The notes: generated from the letters alone by a model not told the origin. A DNA stretch of 64,000 nucleotides from Dryocola boscaweniae (GCF_025215095.1 NZ_JALHAP010000073.1:62001-126000), one strand, 5' to 3'; positions 19,437 through 28,509 are shown, counted from the first letter of the stretch. Numbers and translations: made by a program.

Positions 19437-19982
19437 ATGAGAAAAGCCCCCCAGCGCAACGATCCGGACAGGCGCGCCCGCATCCTGCAAGCCACGCTGG
19501 ATATGCTGGTAGAGCACGGCGTCAGTCATATCACGCACCGTAAAATCGCTGAAGCGGCGGGCGTTTCGCTAGGATCGATGACCTACTATTTTGATGGCAT
19601 CGAATCGCTCCTTAGCGAAGCATTTACCCGGTTCGCGCTGGAAATGTCAGACAGCTATCGCACCCGACTTGAGCAGGCAAAAAACGCGGATGAAGCCTGT
19701 GAGGCCATTGTCGATATGATTTGCGGCGAGACGATCGCGACTTCCTATAACCTGCAGGTGATGTATCAGCTTTATGCTTACGCCAATCGTACGCCGAAGC
19801 TTAAAATAATCATGCAGGACTGGATGAGCCGCAGCCAGCAGGCGCTGGAAACCTTTTTCGATCCGATAACCGCCCGCACGCTGGACGCCTTTATTGAAGG
19901 CATGACGCTGCACTACGTCACCGATCGCGAGCCGATGAGCCGCGAGGATCTCACGCGAATGATTGCGAAAATCGTGCGCTAA
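19437..19982 (+). CDS. rcdA: RcdA (YbjK), TetR-family transcriptional regulator
   Basis: A 181-residue TetR-type regulator (E. coli RcdA 178). The N-terminal helix-turn-helix is clear: GVSHITHRKIAEAAGVSLGS followed by MTYYFDGIESLL (residues about 27-58). The C-terminal ligand domain ends in ALDAFIEGMTLHYVTDREPM, conserved with RcdA rather than with other TetR proteins. In E. coli RcdA controls biofilm and stress genes, including csgD. The C-terminal domain is more diverged than the HTH, but synteny supports the name. The ATG is preceded by AGGA. It is divergent from ybjJ. Confidence 0.88.
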   Translation: MRKAPQRNDPDRRARILQATLDMLVEHGVSHITHRKIAEAAGVSLGSMTYYFDGIESLLSEAFTRFALEMSDSYRTRLEQAKNADEACEAIVDMICGETIATSYNLQVMYQLYAYANRTPKLKIIMQDWMSRSQQALETFFDPITARTLDAFIEGMTLHYVTDREPMSREDLTRMIAKIVR

Positions 19983-20114
19983 TTACGACGCTTATTTTAC
20001 CGGCCACTACAGGTATTACCGCAGATAAATATGACCCCGCATGGGTGTTATATATTTGCTCTGCCGGTGGGTTTACGGGGGTAATTTCTGCGCTGTTGAT
20101 GAATTTCAGGCAAT

Positions 20115-20193
20115 AAAAAACCCATCAACCTTGAACCAAAGAGGCGGGGTTGATGGGCTCCACAAATTGGGGACATCAAAGAAAAGCAGTGGC
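20115..20193 (-). ncRNA. rybB: RybB, sigmaE-dependent Hfq-binding small RNA
   Basis: On the minus strand the 79 bases begin GCCACTGCTTTTCTTTGATG, the invariant 5' seed of RybB, and end in a hairpin (CCCATCAACC pairing with GGTTGATGGG) followed by six T residues, the rho-independent terminator that Hfq recognises. It differs from the E. coli RNA I recall only at a few loop bases (TCTTTGG instead of ATTTCGG, and one A inserted/substituted near the middle). RybB represses many outer-membrane protein mRNAs under envelope stress. The position between rcdA and ybjL is the same as in E. coli. Confidence 0.96.
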
Positions 20194-20199
20194 ACTAAT

Positions 20200-20226
20200 T
20201 AAGACTAGCGCCCGGGCAAAAAGTTC
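20200..20226 (-). promoter_or_regulatory. SigmaE promoter of rybB
   Basis: On the minus strand the -35 GAACTT (20221-20226) and -10 GTCTTA (20200-20205) are separated by 15 bases, with the RybB 5' end six bases further on. This fits the sigmaE consensus GGAACTT/GTCTAA with a normal spacing. Confidence 0.85.
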
Positions 20227-20271
20227 TGCCCGTCATAAAAAAAATCTATTTTTCTTTGTCTATGATACGGA

Positions 20272-21951
20272 TCACAAACCTGGCCATACGATGACAATGA
20301 GCGTGCCTGCTAAAGTTAACAATACGTTAGCGATGGCATAGGTGCCTGCATAGCCCAGGGCTGGAATGTTGCTGCGCGCCACATCGCTGATGATTTCCAT
20401 CGCTGGCGCGCAGGTACGGGCGCCCATCATCGCCCCGAAGAGCAGGGCGCGGTTCATGCGCAGGACGTAGGCGCCAAACAGGAAGCAAATCACTACCGGC
20501 ACGAGGCTGACAATTAAACCGGCAATCAGCATTTGCCCGCCGACCGCGCCGACGTGGCCGATGCCGCTGCCAGCGCTCAGGCCCACGCCTGCCATAAATA
20601 CCATCAAGCCAAACTCTTTCACCATGTTCAGCGCCCCTTGCGGGATGTAGCCGAAGGTGGGATGGTTGGCCCGCAGGAAGCCCAGCATGATGCCTGCGAA
20701 CAGCAGCCCTGCCGCGTTACCAATACCGAAACTGAACGAGCTGAACTGGAAGGTGATCATCCCAATCATCAGGCCAATGATAAAGAAGGCGCAGAAGGCT
20801 AGCAGGTCGGTTATCTGGCTGTGAATCGAAATAAAGCCGATACGTTCCGCAACGGTTTTCACGCGCCGCGCATCGCCGCTAACCTGTAGCACATCACCCT
20901 TATTCAGCACGATATTGTCATCGATTGGCATTTCAATCTGGCTGCGGATGACGCGGTTCAGGAAGCAGCCGTGATCGGTCAGTTTTAACTGTCCCAGGCG
21001 GCGGCCAACGGCATTGTGGTTTTTTACCACGATCTCTTCGGTAACGATGCGCATGTCCAGCAGATCGCGATCGAACACTTCTTTGCCGTTTCGGAAGCTT
21101 GGGTCGAGGCGAGAGTGAGCATCCGGGTAACCGACAAGGGCGATTTCATCGCCTTTTTGCAGCACCGCATCGCCATCCGGATTAGCCAGAATACCGTTGC
21201 GGCGAATGCGTTCTATATAGCAGCCGGTCTGGCGATAAATCCCCAGCTCGCGCAGATTTTTACCGTCAGCCCAGGCGACCAGCTCGGAACCAACGCGATA
21301 GGCGCGGATAACGGGCAGATAAACTTTGCGGGTCGCATCGGTGTCCAGGCCGCGTTCACGGGCGATTTGCTGAGCGCTGGTCTGTAAATCCTGATGCTGT
21401 AGTTTTGGCAAATAGCGCGCGCCGACGATCAGGCTAACCAGGCCGATGAGGTAGGTGAGGGCATAGCCAAGGCTCAGATGATCAAGCGATGAGGCAAGCG
21501 CATCGCCCGACATACCGGAATGGCGCAGCGTATCTCCGGCGCCGACCAGCACCGGGGTGGATGTCATGGAGCCTGCCAGCATCCCGGCGGTGAGGCCAAT
21601 ATCCCAGCCGAACAGCTTTCCTAACCCCAGGGCAATCAGCATGGCGCTGCCCACCATGACCAGGGCCAGCATCAGGTAGTTTTTTCCGTCGCGGAAGAAA
21701 ATAGAGAAAAAGTTTGGTCCGGCTTCCACGCCCACGCAAAAAATGAACAGCATAAATCCAAGATTTAAGGCGTCGGTGTTAATGGCGAAATGCTGTTGTC
21801 CCAGTAATAAAGAGACCACTAAAACACCAATGGAATTACCCAGTTGGACTGAGCCAAGGCGTAATTTACCCAGGCACAACCCTAAGGTTAGCACCACAAA
21901 TAATAACAGGATGTAATTCCCGTTTAACAAATCTGCGACGTTTATATTCAC
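20272..21951 (-). CDS. ybjL: YbjL, putative transporter (AspT/YidE family with two RCK-C domains)
   Basis: A 559-residue protein (E. coli YbjL 561). The start is GTG ([18 protein letters not shown] after the initiator Met), conserved with E. coli. Two membrane blocks of about five segments each (residues about 1-170 and 380-559) flank a cytoplasmic region with two TrkA_C/RCK-C domains; [10 protein letters not shown] and [14 protein letters not shown] mark them. The family resembles aspartate:alanine exchangers, but the YbjL substrate is uncertain. rybB lies just downstream on the same strand with its own promoter inside the 3' flank. Confidence 0.9.
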   Translation of the reverse strand: MNINVADLLNGNYILLLFVVLTLGLCLGKLRLGSVQLGNSIGVLVVSLLLGQQHFAINTDALNLGFMLFIFCVGVEAGPNFFSIFFRDGKNYLMLALVMVGSAMLIALGLGKLFGWDIGLTAGMLAGSMTSTPVLVGAGDTLRHSGMSGDALASSLDHLSLGYALTYLIGLVSLIVGARYLPKLQHQDLQTSAQQIARERGLDTDATRKVYLPVIRAYRVGSELVAWADGKNLRELGIYRQTGCYIERIRRNGILANPDGDAVLQKGDEIALVGYPDAHSRLDPSFRNGKEVFDRDLLDMRIVTEEIVVKNHNAVGRRLGQLKLTDHGCFLNRVIRSQIEMPIDDNIVLNKGDVLQVSGDARRVKTVAERIGFISIHSQITDLLAFCAFFIIGLMIGMITFQFSSFSFGIGNAAGLLFAGIMLGFLRANHPTFGYIPQGALNMVKEFGLMVFMAGVGLSAGSGIGHVGAVGGQMLIAGLIVSLVPVVICFLFGAYVLRMNRALLFGAMMGARTCAPAMEIISDVARSNIPALGYAGTYAIANVLLTLAGTLIVIVWPGL

Positions 21952-22249
21952 GAAGGCTAACTTCTTGTTTACCAGTAAGCTATTGAAAGGAAAAGTTTTT
22001 TAGGTTAAGGTTTTTACCGAACAGTGCGTTAATCAACGCCTTCTGAAAGCATTAAAATATCACAGACAACACCTTAACAACGGCCGCTAGTTTAATCTTT
22101 ATGATGTTTAACGGCTAGTAAGAATATTGTGCTAATTAAGGCGCGCATTTTTGGCATGGATAGCCGCAACTTTATCAGACTTGGGTCTCTTTGCGCAGCG
22201 GAGAGTAACGGTTTTATTGGTTCGATACAGGTGACTAGAAGGAGAAGGT

Positions 22250-22639
22250 ATGTACAGGCGTGGAGAACGCTGGTTAGGGATAATCTGCTGCTTTGTGCTC
22301 TTTATTCTGGTTTTTTTGTCGCTGCATTTAAGCGTGACGGGTCGCTTTATCGCCACCGGCCATATGGAGCTGGGGTGTTTGTTTTTTGTTCTGCCCGGCG
22401 CGATTGCCAGCTTTTTTGCAAAAGACGGAAAAGTGGTTGGGCCGCTGACAGGCGCGATGCTGGCGCTGCCGCTTTGCCTGGTGCTGGTGCATACCACATT
22501 GACGCCGGTCCGTTCGTTCTGGCAGGAAGTGGCCTGGCTGTTCAGCGCGGTATTCTGGACGTCCCTGGGTTCGCTGGGTTTCCTGCTGATTAATATGCTG
22601 CGCAAGCGATCTGTAAGCACAAAAAAACCGGCTCGCTGA
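22250..22639 (+). CDS. ybjM: YbjM, small inner-membrane protein
   Basis: A 129-residue protein (E. coli YbjM 125) with four hydrophobic segments: LGIICCFVLFILVFLSLHL, LGCLFFVLPGAIASFF, PLTGAMLALPLCLVLVHTT and WLFSAVFWTSLGSLGFLLIN. The C-terminus is basic and cytoplasmic. A strong ribosome-binding site, GGAGAAGG, precedes the ATG. Function is unknown. The stop codon lies inside the stem of the downstream bidirectional terminator. It is convergent with grxA. Confidence 0.85.
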   Translation: MYRRGERWLGIICCFVLFILVFLSLHLSVTGRFIATGHMELGCLFFVLPGAIASFFAKDGKVVGPLTGAMLALPLCLVLVHTTLTPVRSFWQEVAWLFSAVFWTSLGSLGFLLINMLRKRSVSTKKPAR

Positions 22640-22650
22640 GCCGGTTTTTC
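22621..22650. terminator. Bidirectional terminator between ybjM and grxA
   Basis: AACCGGCT (22626-22633) pairs with AGCCGGTT (22639-22646). It is flanked by an A-run on the left and a T-run on the right, so it can stop transcription both ways. The left arm overlaps the last codons of ybjM. Confidence 0.88.
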
Positions 22651-22670
22651 ATATCTTGAGCTTACTCTTA

Positions 22671-22943
22671 CTATTCCGCGCTCTGGAACAAGGCCAGATG
22701 CTCTTTCGCGTAAGCTTCGAAATCGGTGCAACCACCAATGTGTTTTTGATCGAGGAAGATCTGCGGTACGGTTTCAACCGGTTTACCCACTGTTTTTTCC
22801 AGATCGGCTTTGGTGATGCCTTCCGCGTGAATATCAACATAGCGGAAGTTAAAATCGTCACGCTCAGCGGTCAGTTTCTCAGCCAACTCTTTAGCACGAA
22901 CGCAATACGGGCAGCCCGGGCGCCCAAAAATTACTGCAAACAT
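22671..22943 (-). CDS. grxA: GrxA, glutaredoxin 1
   Basis: A 90-residue glutaredoxin (E. coli 85). The active site CPYC is at residues 11-14 in VIFGRPGCPYCVRAKEL. The cis-proline and glutathione-binding loop is KPVETVPQIFLDQKHIGG. It reduces ribonucleotide reductase and PAPS reductase using glutathione. One odd feature: the residue after the GG of HIGG is Cys72, where E. coli has Tyr72 (GGYTDF), giving a third cysteine close to the glutathione site. It is divergent from ybjC across 180 bases. OxyR control is known in E. coli, but a site was not resolved here. Confidence 0.95.
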   Translation of the reverse strand: MFAVIFGRPGCPYCVRAKELAEKLTAERDDFNFRYVDIHAEGITKADLEKTVGKPVETVPQIFLDQKHIGGCTDFEAYAKEHLALFQSAE

Positions 22944-23123
22944 GGTATCTCCTTAGTTTTTGTGGCCGATTCGAAACGGCGAATGGGGAGCATAATGCCG
23001 ATAACTCACCGTTTTGAAAAGAAGGTCCTGCCTGTTAGTTTGATACCCGGCACCTATGGCTAACGTTTTTAAAACTCAATAACAGGGTATACTGGAGCGC
23101 TAATTTCCTCTGGAGACAAGCGG

Positions 23124-23423
23124 ATGCGTTCACTCGGTGCGTTACCCAGGCCGGTCTTATTACTTGAAGTAGCAGGCATCGGCTTTTTACTTCTTTCTTA
23201 TCTCTCCCTGCATGGCTACGTCACGTTGCCCGCACCAATCGGTAGTGCGAGCGCCGCCATTGTCATGATATTTTTGGGCATTGCGCTAATGATCCCGGCA
23301 GCAGCGTTTATGGTATGGGCCATGGCGCAAAACATTGCCCCGCTGTTGACCAAAGGCCCGTTGCCAGAAGATAAATCGCCAACCGATAAGACAAAGGAAA
23401 AACGAGATGACGCCGACCATTGA
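23124..23423 (+). CDS. ybjC: YbjC, small inner-membrane protein
   Basis: A 99-residue protein (E. coli YbjC 95) with two hydrophobic segments (VLLLEVAGIGFLLLSYLSL and a second around AAIVMIFLGIALMIPAAAFM) and a charged, Asp/Lys-rich C-terminal tail. A -10-like TATACT is at 23088-23093. A weak soxbox-like sequence, GGCACCTATGGCTAAC, lies just upstream near 23,049. Its 3' end overlaps nfsA by 17 bases, as in E. coli, where the two share a SoxS-induced transcript. Function unknown. Confidence 0.82.
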   Translation: MRSLGALPRPVLLLEVAGIGFLLLSYLSLHGYVTLPAPIGSASAAIVMIFLGIALMIPAAAFMVWAMAQNIAPLLTKGPLPEDKSPTDKTKEKRDDADH

Positions 23424-24129
23424 TCTGCTACGCGCACACCGTTCTATTCGCAAATTCACCAATGAGCCCATCACAGACGAACAACGCGCGGCGATTATAG
23501 CCAGCGCCCAGTCGGCCTCCAGCTCCAGTTTTTTGCAGTGTAGTTCGATAGTTCGTATTACCGATAAAGCGATGCGCGAACAGCTTGTGACGCTAACCGG
23601 CGGGCAGGCGCATGTGGCGCAGGCCGCAGAGTTTTGGGTGTTTTGCGCCGATTTCAATCGCCTGTTGCAGATTTGCCCTGACGCGCAGTTAGGGCTTGCA
23701 GAACAGTTGTTATTAGGCGCGGTAGATACCGCAATCATGGGGCAAAACGCCTTTACCGCTGCCGAATCCCTGGGGCTCGGCGGCGTCTATATCGGCGGCA
23801 TTCGTAATAGCATCGAGGCGGTAACTGAATTACTTGGCTTGCCAAAACATGTTCTGCCGTTGTTTGGCCTGTGCCTGGGATGGCCGGATCAGGAGAGCGG
23901 CGTGAAGCCGCGTATGCCCGCCGCCATGCTGGTGCATGAAAACCACTATCAGCCGGTCGATAAAGATCTGCTGGCGCGCTACGACGAGGAGATGGCGCAG
24001 TACTATCTCTCCCGTGACAGCAACGCGCGCCGCGATACCTGGAGCGACCATATTCGTCGCACCGTAATCAAAGAAAGCCGTCCGTTTATCCTGGATTATT
24101 TGCACAAGCAGGGCTGGGCCACGCGCTAA
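23407..24129 (+). CDS. nfsA: NfsA, oxygen-insensitive NADPH nitroreductase
   Basis: A 240-residue flavoprotein, the same length as E. coli NfsA. The FMN-phosphate contacts lie at the N-terminus, LLRAHRSIRKF (His11, Arg12, Ser13, Arg15), and in ASSSSFLQCSS. The GLGGVYIGGIRN segment contacts FMN, and GLCLGWPDQESGVKPRMP is the family's C-terminal signature. It reduces nitroaromatics and quinones by two-electron transfer and is the main activator of nitrofuran drugs. It overlaps ybjC by 17 bases, with rimK 66 bases downstream. Confidence 0.95.
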   Translation: MTPTIDLLRAHRSIRKFTNEPITDEQRAAIIASAQSASSSSFLQCSSIVRITDKAMREQLVTLTGGQAHVAQAAEFWVFCADFNRLLQICPDAQLGLAEQLLLGAVDTAIMGQNAFTAAESLGLGGVYIGGIRNSIEAVTELLGLPKHVLPLFGLCLGWPDQESGVKPRMPAAMLVHENHYQPVDKDLLARYDEEMAQYYLSRDSNARRDTWSDHIRRTVIKESRPFILDYLHKQGWATR

Positions 24130-24195
24130 ATGCTACGGCGGTGATATGATAAACGCGCTGTTATTATCGGACTGGAAACGCTGAGGTGCCGCAGG

Positions 24196-25098
24196 GTGAA
24201 AATCGCCATTTTGTCCCGGGATGGAACGCTTTATTCATGTAAACGCCTGCGTGAGGCGGCGGTGCGCCGTGGCCACACCGTAGAAATCATCGATCCGCTA
24301 TCTTGCTATATGAACATCAATCCGGCGGCCCCCTCGGTGCATTACAAGGGGCGCCAGCTTCCCCATTACGATGCCGTAATTCCGCGTATCGGCTCAGCCA
24401 TTACTTTTTACGGCACGGCGGTGCTGCGTCAGTTCGAAATGCTGGGAAGCTATCCGCTCAATGAATCCGTCGCCATTACGCGCGCGCGCGATAAACTTCG
24501 TTCGCTGCAATTGCTGGCTCGCCAGGGGATTGACCTGCCCGTAACCGGCTTTGCCCATTCGCCGGATGACACCAGCGATCTTATCGACATGGTAGGCGGT
24601 GCGCCGCTGGTGGTGAAGCTGGTCGAGGGCACGCAGGGCATCGGCGTAGTGCTGGCGGAAACGCGGCAGGCTGCGGAAAGCGTCATTGATGCCTTTCGCG
24701 GGCTGAATGCGCATATTCTGGTGCAGGAATACATTAAAGAAGCGAAGGGCGCGGATATCCGTTGTCTGGTGGTCGGCAATAAAGTGGTGGCAGCGATTGA
24801 ACGGCAGGCAAAGCCTGGCGACTTCCGCTCGAATCTGCATCGCGGCGGGCAGGCAAATCAGATCACTATTACCGAGCGTGAACGTGAAATTGCTTTGCAG
24901 GCGGCGACAACTTTAGGGCTTGATGTCGCAGGAGTGGATATCTTACGCGCCAGCCGCGGTCCGTTGGTAATGGAAGTCAATGCATCCCCTGGTCTGGAAG
25001 GTATTGAAAAGACAAGCGGCGTTGACATAGCAATGCTGATGATCAAATGGATTGAGCTTCAGGCGCTGCCTGGCTTTTGTCTGAAAACCGGCGGATAA
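24196..25098 (+). CDS. rimK: RimK, ribosomal protein S6 glutamate ligase
   Basis: A 300-residue ATP-grasp enzyme, the E. coli length. It begins with GTG ([17 protein letters not shown] after the initiator), with AGGG close upstream. ATP-grasp landmarks: [20 protein letters not shown] (nucleotide-binding loop), [20 protein letters not shown], and the metal-ligand region [14 protein letters not shown]. It adds glutamates to the C-terminus of ribosomal protein S6. It follows nfsA in the same direction, with ybjN downstream, as in E. coli. Confidence 0.95.
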   Translation: MKIAILSRDGTLYSCKRLREAAVRRGHTVEIIDPLSCYMNINPAAPSVHYKGRQLPHYDAVIPRIGSAITFYGTAVLRQFEMLGSYPLNESVAITRARDKLRSLQLLARQGIDLPVTGFAHSPDDTSDLIDMVGGAPLVVKLVEGTQGIGVVLAETRQAAESVIDAFRGLNAHILVQEYIKEAKGADIRCLVVGNKVVAAIERQAKPGDFRSNLHRGGQANQITITEREREIALQAATTLGLDVAGVDILRASRGPLVMEVNASPGLEGIEKTSGVDIAMLMIKWIELQALPGFCLKTGG

Positions 25099-25235
25099 GC
25101 CCCAACCGACTGCCTGAACACCGCGCGGCCGGGCAGATAAACAACGCCCAAACGAACGCATAAACATAGTATGAGGCGCCATTTTTGCGTAAGCTATGGC
25201 GCGACTTTCACCATCTTTAAGAGGCATCTGCATTT

Positions 25236-25715
25236 ATGGATTCACTCGTTGTCCCTACGCTGGACACCTTACGCCGCTGGCTGGATGAAATTGGCGTGAC
25301 TATTTTCGAGTGCGATACCTGCCAGGCGCTGCATTTGCCGCATATGCAGAATTTCGATGGGGTTTACGATGCCAAAATCGATCTGGTTGACAATATCGTG
25401 CTGTTTTCAGCGCTTGCTGAAGTAAAACCTTCCGCTTTGCTGCCGCTGGCCTCCGATCTTTCTTCGATTAACGCAAGCTCGCTGACCGTAAAAGCGTTTC
25501 TCGACGTGCAGGATGATAATCTGCCCAAGCTTGTGGTCTGTCAGTCGTTGCAGGCGTCGGTTGGCATTACACGCGATCAGTTTGCCGCCTTTGTTAAGCA
25601 GAGCGAAGAGCAGATCTCTATGGTTATTCTTGAAGCCTGCGCAAACCAGTTGCTTTATATCGCTGAAGAAGAAGAGCCGGTCGGCACAACTATTCAAACT
25701 CACTTTCTCCACTAA
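25236..25715 (+). CDS. ybjN: YbjN, sensory-transduction-like protein
   Basis: A 159-residue protein (E. coli YbjN 158) with strong conservation in the core (FECDTCQALHLPHMQNFDGV and LPKLVVCQSLQASVG). The fold resembles type III secretion chaperones. In E. coli overexpression represses motility and alters biofilm and toxin phenotypes; the molecular role is not established. The Cys-x-x-Cys at residues 29-32 (CDTC) is conserved in the E. coli protein as CDNC. The ATG is preceded by AAGAGGCAT. Confidence 0.92.
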   Translation: MDSLVVPTLDTLRRWLDEIGVTIFECDTCQALHLPHMQNFDGVYDAKIDLVDNIVLFSALAEVKPSALLPLASDLSSINASSLTVKAFLDVQDDNLPKLVVCQSLQASVGITRDQFAAFVKQSEEQISMVILEACANQLLYIAEEEEPVGTTIQTHFLH

Positions 25716-26098
25716 CCGTGGCTTAATCAGGCGCAGTGGCTGCCAGGCTTGCTGCGTTCTGCGCATTTTTATTCTGCCTTAATGCTTTTAAAGCAGAATT
25801 ATCCTCTGCAGAAATCCCTTCTGCGGCCGATCTCGTAGACCAAATATCCTTAAAAAATTGATAAAAGGCGTTTTTTTCTCTGGGCTCTGTTCGCGAACCC
25901 TGGCTACAGTTATTCTTGCGGGGCTGCCAAAAGCGTGCAACGTCTGCAGAAAATGTCTGGCCTTTTTTCACTGCAGACTGAATAGAGATGCATGATTCTT
26001 GCATGTCTCGAATGTGAGAATTTTACGCGTATAAGCTGTATTGAGTAAATTAAGCTCGCGACCGCGAGGTTTTACCCTTTATTCAGAAGGAATGAGAT
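25716..26098. other. ybjN-potF intergenic region with inverted repeats
   Basis: These 383 bases hold the potF promoter and leader. Two dyads stand out: GCAGAA (25808-25813) with TTCTGC (25819-25824), and a widely spaced pair GTCTGCAG (25942-25949) with CTGCAGAC (25971-25978) that brackets a T-rich stretch. A 93-codon frame on the minus strand has no ribosome-binding site and no resemblance I recognise, so it is not called. The potF ribosome-binding site is GAAGGAATGAG just before 26,099. Confidence 0.4.
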
Positions 26099-27211
26099 AT
26101 GTTCGCCCAACGTAAAAAATGGTTGTCGGCTTTGGTTGCAGGTGCGCTGATGGCGGTGTCTGCCTCAACGCTTTCGGCAGAACAAAAGACGCTGCACGTC
26201 TATAACTGGTCTGATTATATCGCGCCGGACACGCTGGCAAACTTCACCAAAGAAACCGGCATTAAAGTTGTCTACGACGTTTTCGATTCTAACGAAGTGC
26301 TTGAAGGGAAACTGATGGCCGGCAGCACCGGTTACGATCTCGTGGTTCCTTCATCTCAGTTCCTGGAACGCCAGGCCCAGGCCGGTATTTTCCAGCCGCT
26401 TGATAAAAGCAAACTGCCAAACTACAAAAATCTCGATCCGGAAATGCTCAAGCTGGTGGCGCAAAACGACCATGATAATAAATACGGTATTCCGTACATG
26501 ATGGTCACTACCGGTATCGGCTATAACGTTGAGAAGGTTAAAGCCGTGCTGGGCAAAGATGCGCCGGTGGATAGCTGGGATCTGATTTTCAAGCCGGAAA
26601 ACCTCGAAAAGCTTAAAAGCTGCGGCGTTTCATTCCTTGATGCGCCAAGCGAAATTTACGCCAGCGTGCTGCATTACCTGGGCAAAGATCCTAACAGCTC
26701 CGATCCGAAGGATTACACCGGAGCCGCCAACGATCTGCTGATGAAACTGCGTCCTTCCGTTCGCTATTTCCACTCATCCCAGTACATCAACGACCTGGCA
26801 AACGGCGATATCTGCGTGGCGATTGGCTGGTCTGGCGACATCCTGCAGGCCGCCAACCGCGCTAAAGAAGCAAAAAATGGCGTGAATATTGCTTACACCA
26901 TTCCTAAAGAAGGGGCGATGGTGTACTTCGATATGTTCGCTATGCCGAACGATGCCAAAAATAAAGACGAAGCGTATCAGTTTCTTAATTACCTGATGAA
27001 GCCTGACGTGGTGGCGAACATCAGTAATCACGTTTATTACGCTAACGCCAATAAAGAAGCTACGCCGTTGCTCAATGCTGAAGTACGCGACAATCCGGGC
27101 ATTTACCCACCGGCGGATGTCCGTGCGAAGCTCTTCACACAAAAGGTGTTATCGCCAAAAGTTGACCGCGTGATAACCCGCGCGTGGACTAAAGTTAAAA
27201 CTGGGAAATAA
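26099..27211 (+). CDS. potF: PotF, periplasmic putrescine-binding protein
   Basis: A 370-residue solute-binding protein of family 1, the E. coli PotF length. The signal peptide MFAQRKKWLSALVAGALMAV is followed by ASTLSA and the mature start AEQKTLHVYNWSDYIAPD, the spermidine/putrescine-binding signature. Ligand-contact regions include VPSSQFLERQ and GDICVAIGWSGDILQ. It binds putrescine in the periplasm for import by PotGHI. It is the first gene of potFGHI. Confidence 0.96.
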   Translation: MFAQRKKWLSALVAGALMAVSASTLSAEQKTLHVYNWSDYIAPDTLANFTKETGIKVVYDVFDSNEVLEGKLMAGSTGYDLVVPSSQFLERQAQAGIFQPLDKSKLPNYKNLDPEMLKLVAQNDHDNKYGIPYMMVTTGIGYNVEKVKAVLGKDAPVDSWDLIFKPENLEKLKSCGVSFLDAPSEIYASVLHYLGKDPNSSDPKDYTGAANDLLMKLRPSVRYFHSSQYINDLANGDICVAIGWSGDILQAANRAKEAKNGVNIAYTIPKEGAMVYFDMFAMPNDAKNKDEAYQFLNYLMKPDVVANISNHVYYANANKEATPLLNAEVRDNPGIYPPADVRAKLFTQKVLSPKVDRVITRAWTKVKTGK

Positions 27212-27245
27212 GTAAACCTGTTAATCACTTAACCAGGTTTGCAAC

Positions 27246-27334
27246 GGGGCGTTGCACCCCAACGGTGCAACTGCCCCAACACGGACGCAGGCTTGAGCCT
27301 GCGTTGCGTCATTAGTACGGCAACCGGGCCGTAC
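27246..27334 (+). repeat. Three consecutive hairpins between potF and potG
   Basis: Hairpin 1 pairs GGGGC/TTGCACC with GGTGCAA/GCCCC (27246-27277). Hairpin 2 pairs ACGCAGGCT (27285-27293) with AGCCTGCGT (27296-27304). Hairpin 3 pairs GTACGG (27315-27320) with CCGTAC (27329-27334). None has a U-run. Placed after the binding-protein gene, such structures usually protect the upstream message and lower expression of the downstream genes, giving excess PotF over PotGHI. That role is inferred. Confidence 0.7.
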
Positions 27335-27365
27335 CTTTATCTGCTTTTGCCGGAGAGCAACATAA

Positions 27366-28499
27366 TTGAACGATGCTATCCCCCGCCCGCAAGCGAAAAT
27401 TCGTAAGGCGCTGACACCGCTGCTGGAAATCCGCAACCTGACCAAATCCTTCGACGGGCAGCACGCCGTGGATGACGTCAGCCTGACTATTTATAAAGGC
27501 GAAATTTTTGCGCTGCTTGGGCCATCCGGCTGCGGGAAATCGACGCTGCTACGCATGCTGGCCGGTTTTGAGCCGCCCAGCGCCGGGCAAATCATGCTTG
27601 ATGGCGTGGATTTATCGCACGTTCCGCCGTACCAGCGCCCAATCAATATGATGTTCCAGTCATATGCGCTTTTTCCGCATATGACGGTTGAGCAGAATAT
27701 CGCCTTCGGTCTTAAGCAGGACAAGCTGCCAAAGGCGGAAATAACCCAGCGCGTGCAGGAGATGCTGGCGCTGGTGCATATGCAGGAGTTTGCTAAACGT
27801 AAGCCGCATCAGCTTTCCGGCGGCCAGCGTCAGCGTGTTGCCCTGGCGCGAAGCCTGGCAAAACGGCCAAAGCTGCTGCTGCTTGATGAGCCAATGGGCG
27901 CGCTGGATAAAAAACTGCGCGATCGGATGCAGCTTGAAGTGGTGGATATTCTCGAACGTGTTGGCGTGACCTGCGTAATGGTAACGCACGATCAGGAAGA
28001 AGCCATGACCATGGCGGGCCGTATCGCCATCATGAACCGCGGCAAGTTTGTGCAAATTGGCGAGCCGGAAGAGATTTACGAACATCCGACAACCCGCTAC
28101 AGCGCTGAGTTTATCGGCTCCGTGAACGTATTCGAAGGGCTGCTGAAGACGCGTGAAGAAGACGGCTTGATAGTCGACAGCCCCGGCCTTGTCCATCCGC
28201 TGAAAGTGGATCCTGACGCCTCGGTTGTTGATGGCGTGCCGGTGTATATCGCACTGCGTCCGGAAAAAGTCATGCTCTGCGACGAACCGCCCGCCGACGG
28301 TTTTAACTTTGCGGTTGGCGAAGTGGTGCATATCGCTTATCTGGGCGATCTCTCTATTTATCATGTGCGTCTCAAAAGCGGGCAGATGATTAGCGCGCAG
28401 ATGCAAAACGATCAGCGTTTCCGTAAAGGCGCCCCCACCTGGGGCGATGAAGTTCGCCTTTGCTGGGATGCGGAAAGCTGTGTGGTTCTGACGGTTTGA
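27366..28499 (+). CDS. potG: PotG, putrescine ABC transporter ATP-binding protein
   Basis: A 377-residue ATPase, the E. coli length. It begins with TTG; the following residues NDAIPRPQAKIRKALTPL match E. coli PotG, so this start is preferred to any ATG. Walker A GPSGCGKST, signature LSGGQRQRVALARSL, Walker B LLLLDEPMGALD and the switch His of VMVTHDQEE are all present. The C-terminal about 90 residues form the TOBE domain (VALRPEK-like, here YIALRPEKVMLCDEP). It drives putrescine uptake with PotH and PotI. Confidence 0.95.
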   Translation: MNDAIPRPQAKIRKALTPLLEIRNLTKSFDGQHAVDDVSLTIYKGEIFALLGPSGCGKSTLLRMLAGFEPPSAGQIMLDGVDLSHVPPYQRPINMMFQSYALFPHMTVEQNIAFGLKQDKLPKAEITQRVQEMLALVHMQEFAKRKPHQLSGGQRQRVALARSLAKRPKLLLLDEPMGALDKKLRDRMQLEVVDILERVGVTCVMVTHDQEEAMTMAGRIAIMNRGKFVQIGEPEEIYEHPTTRYSAEFIGSVNVFEGLLKTREEDGLIVDSPGLVHPLKVDPDASVVDGVPVYIALRPEKVMLCDEPPADGFNFAVGEVVHIAYLGDLSIYHVRLKSGQMISAQMQNDQRFRKGAPTWGDEVRLCWDAESCVVLTV

Positions 28500-28509
28500 A
28501 GGGGGGCGC

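Noticed and set aside
23049..23065. A soxbox-like sequence upstream of ybjC-nfsA
   Set aside because: Only part of the degenerate SoxS/MarA consensus is matched, so I mention it in the ybjC entry but do not list it as a site.
25723..26004. A 93-codon open frame on the minus strand between ybjN and potF
   Set aside because: No ribosome-binding site, no recognisable family, composition unlike the neighbouring proteins, and it runs through the expected potF promoter.
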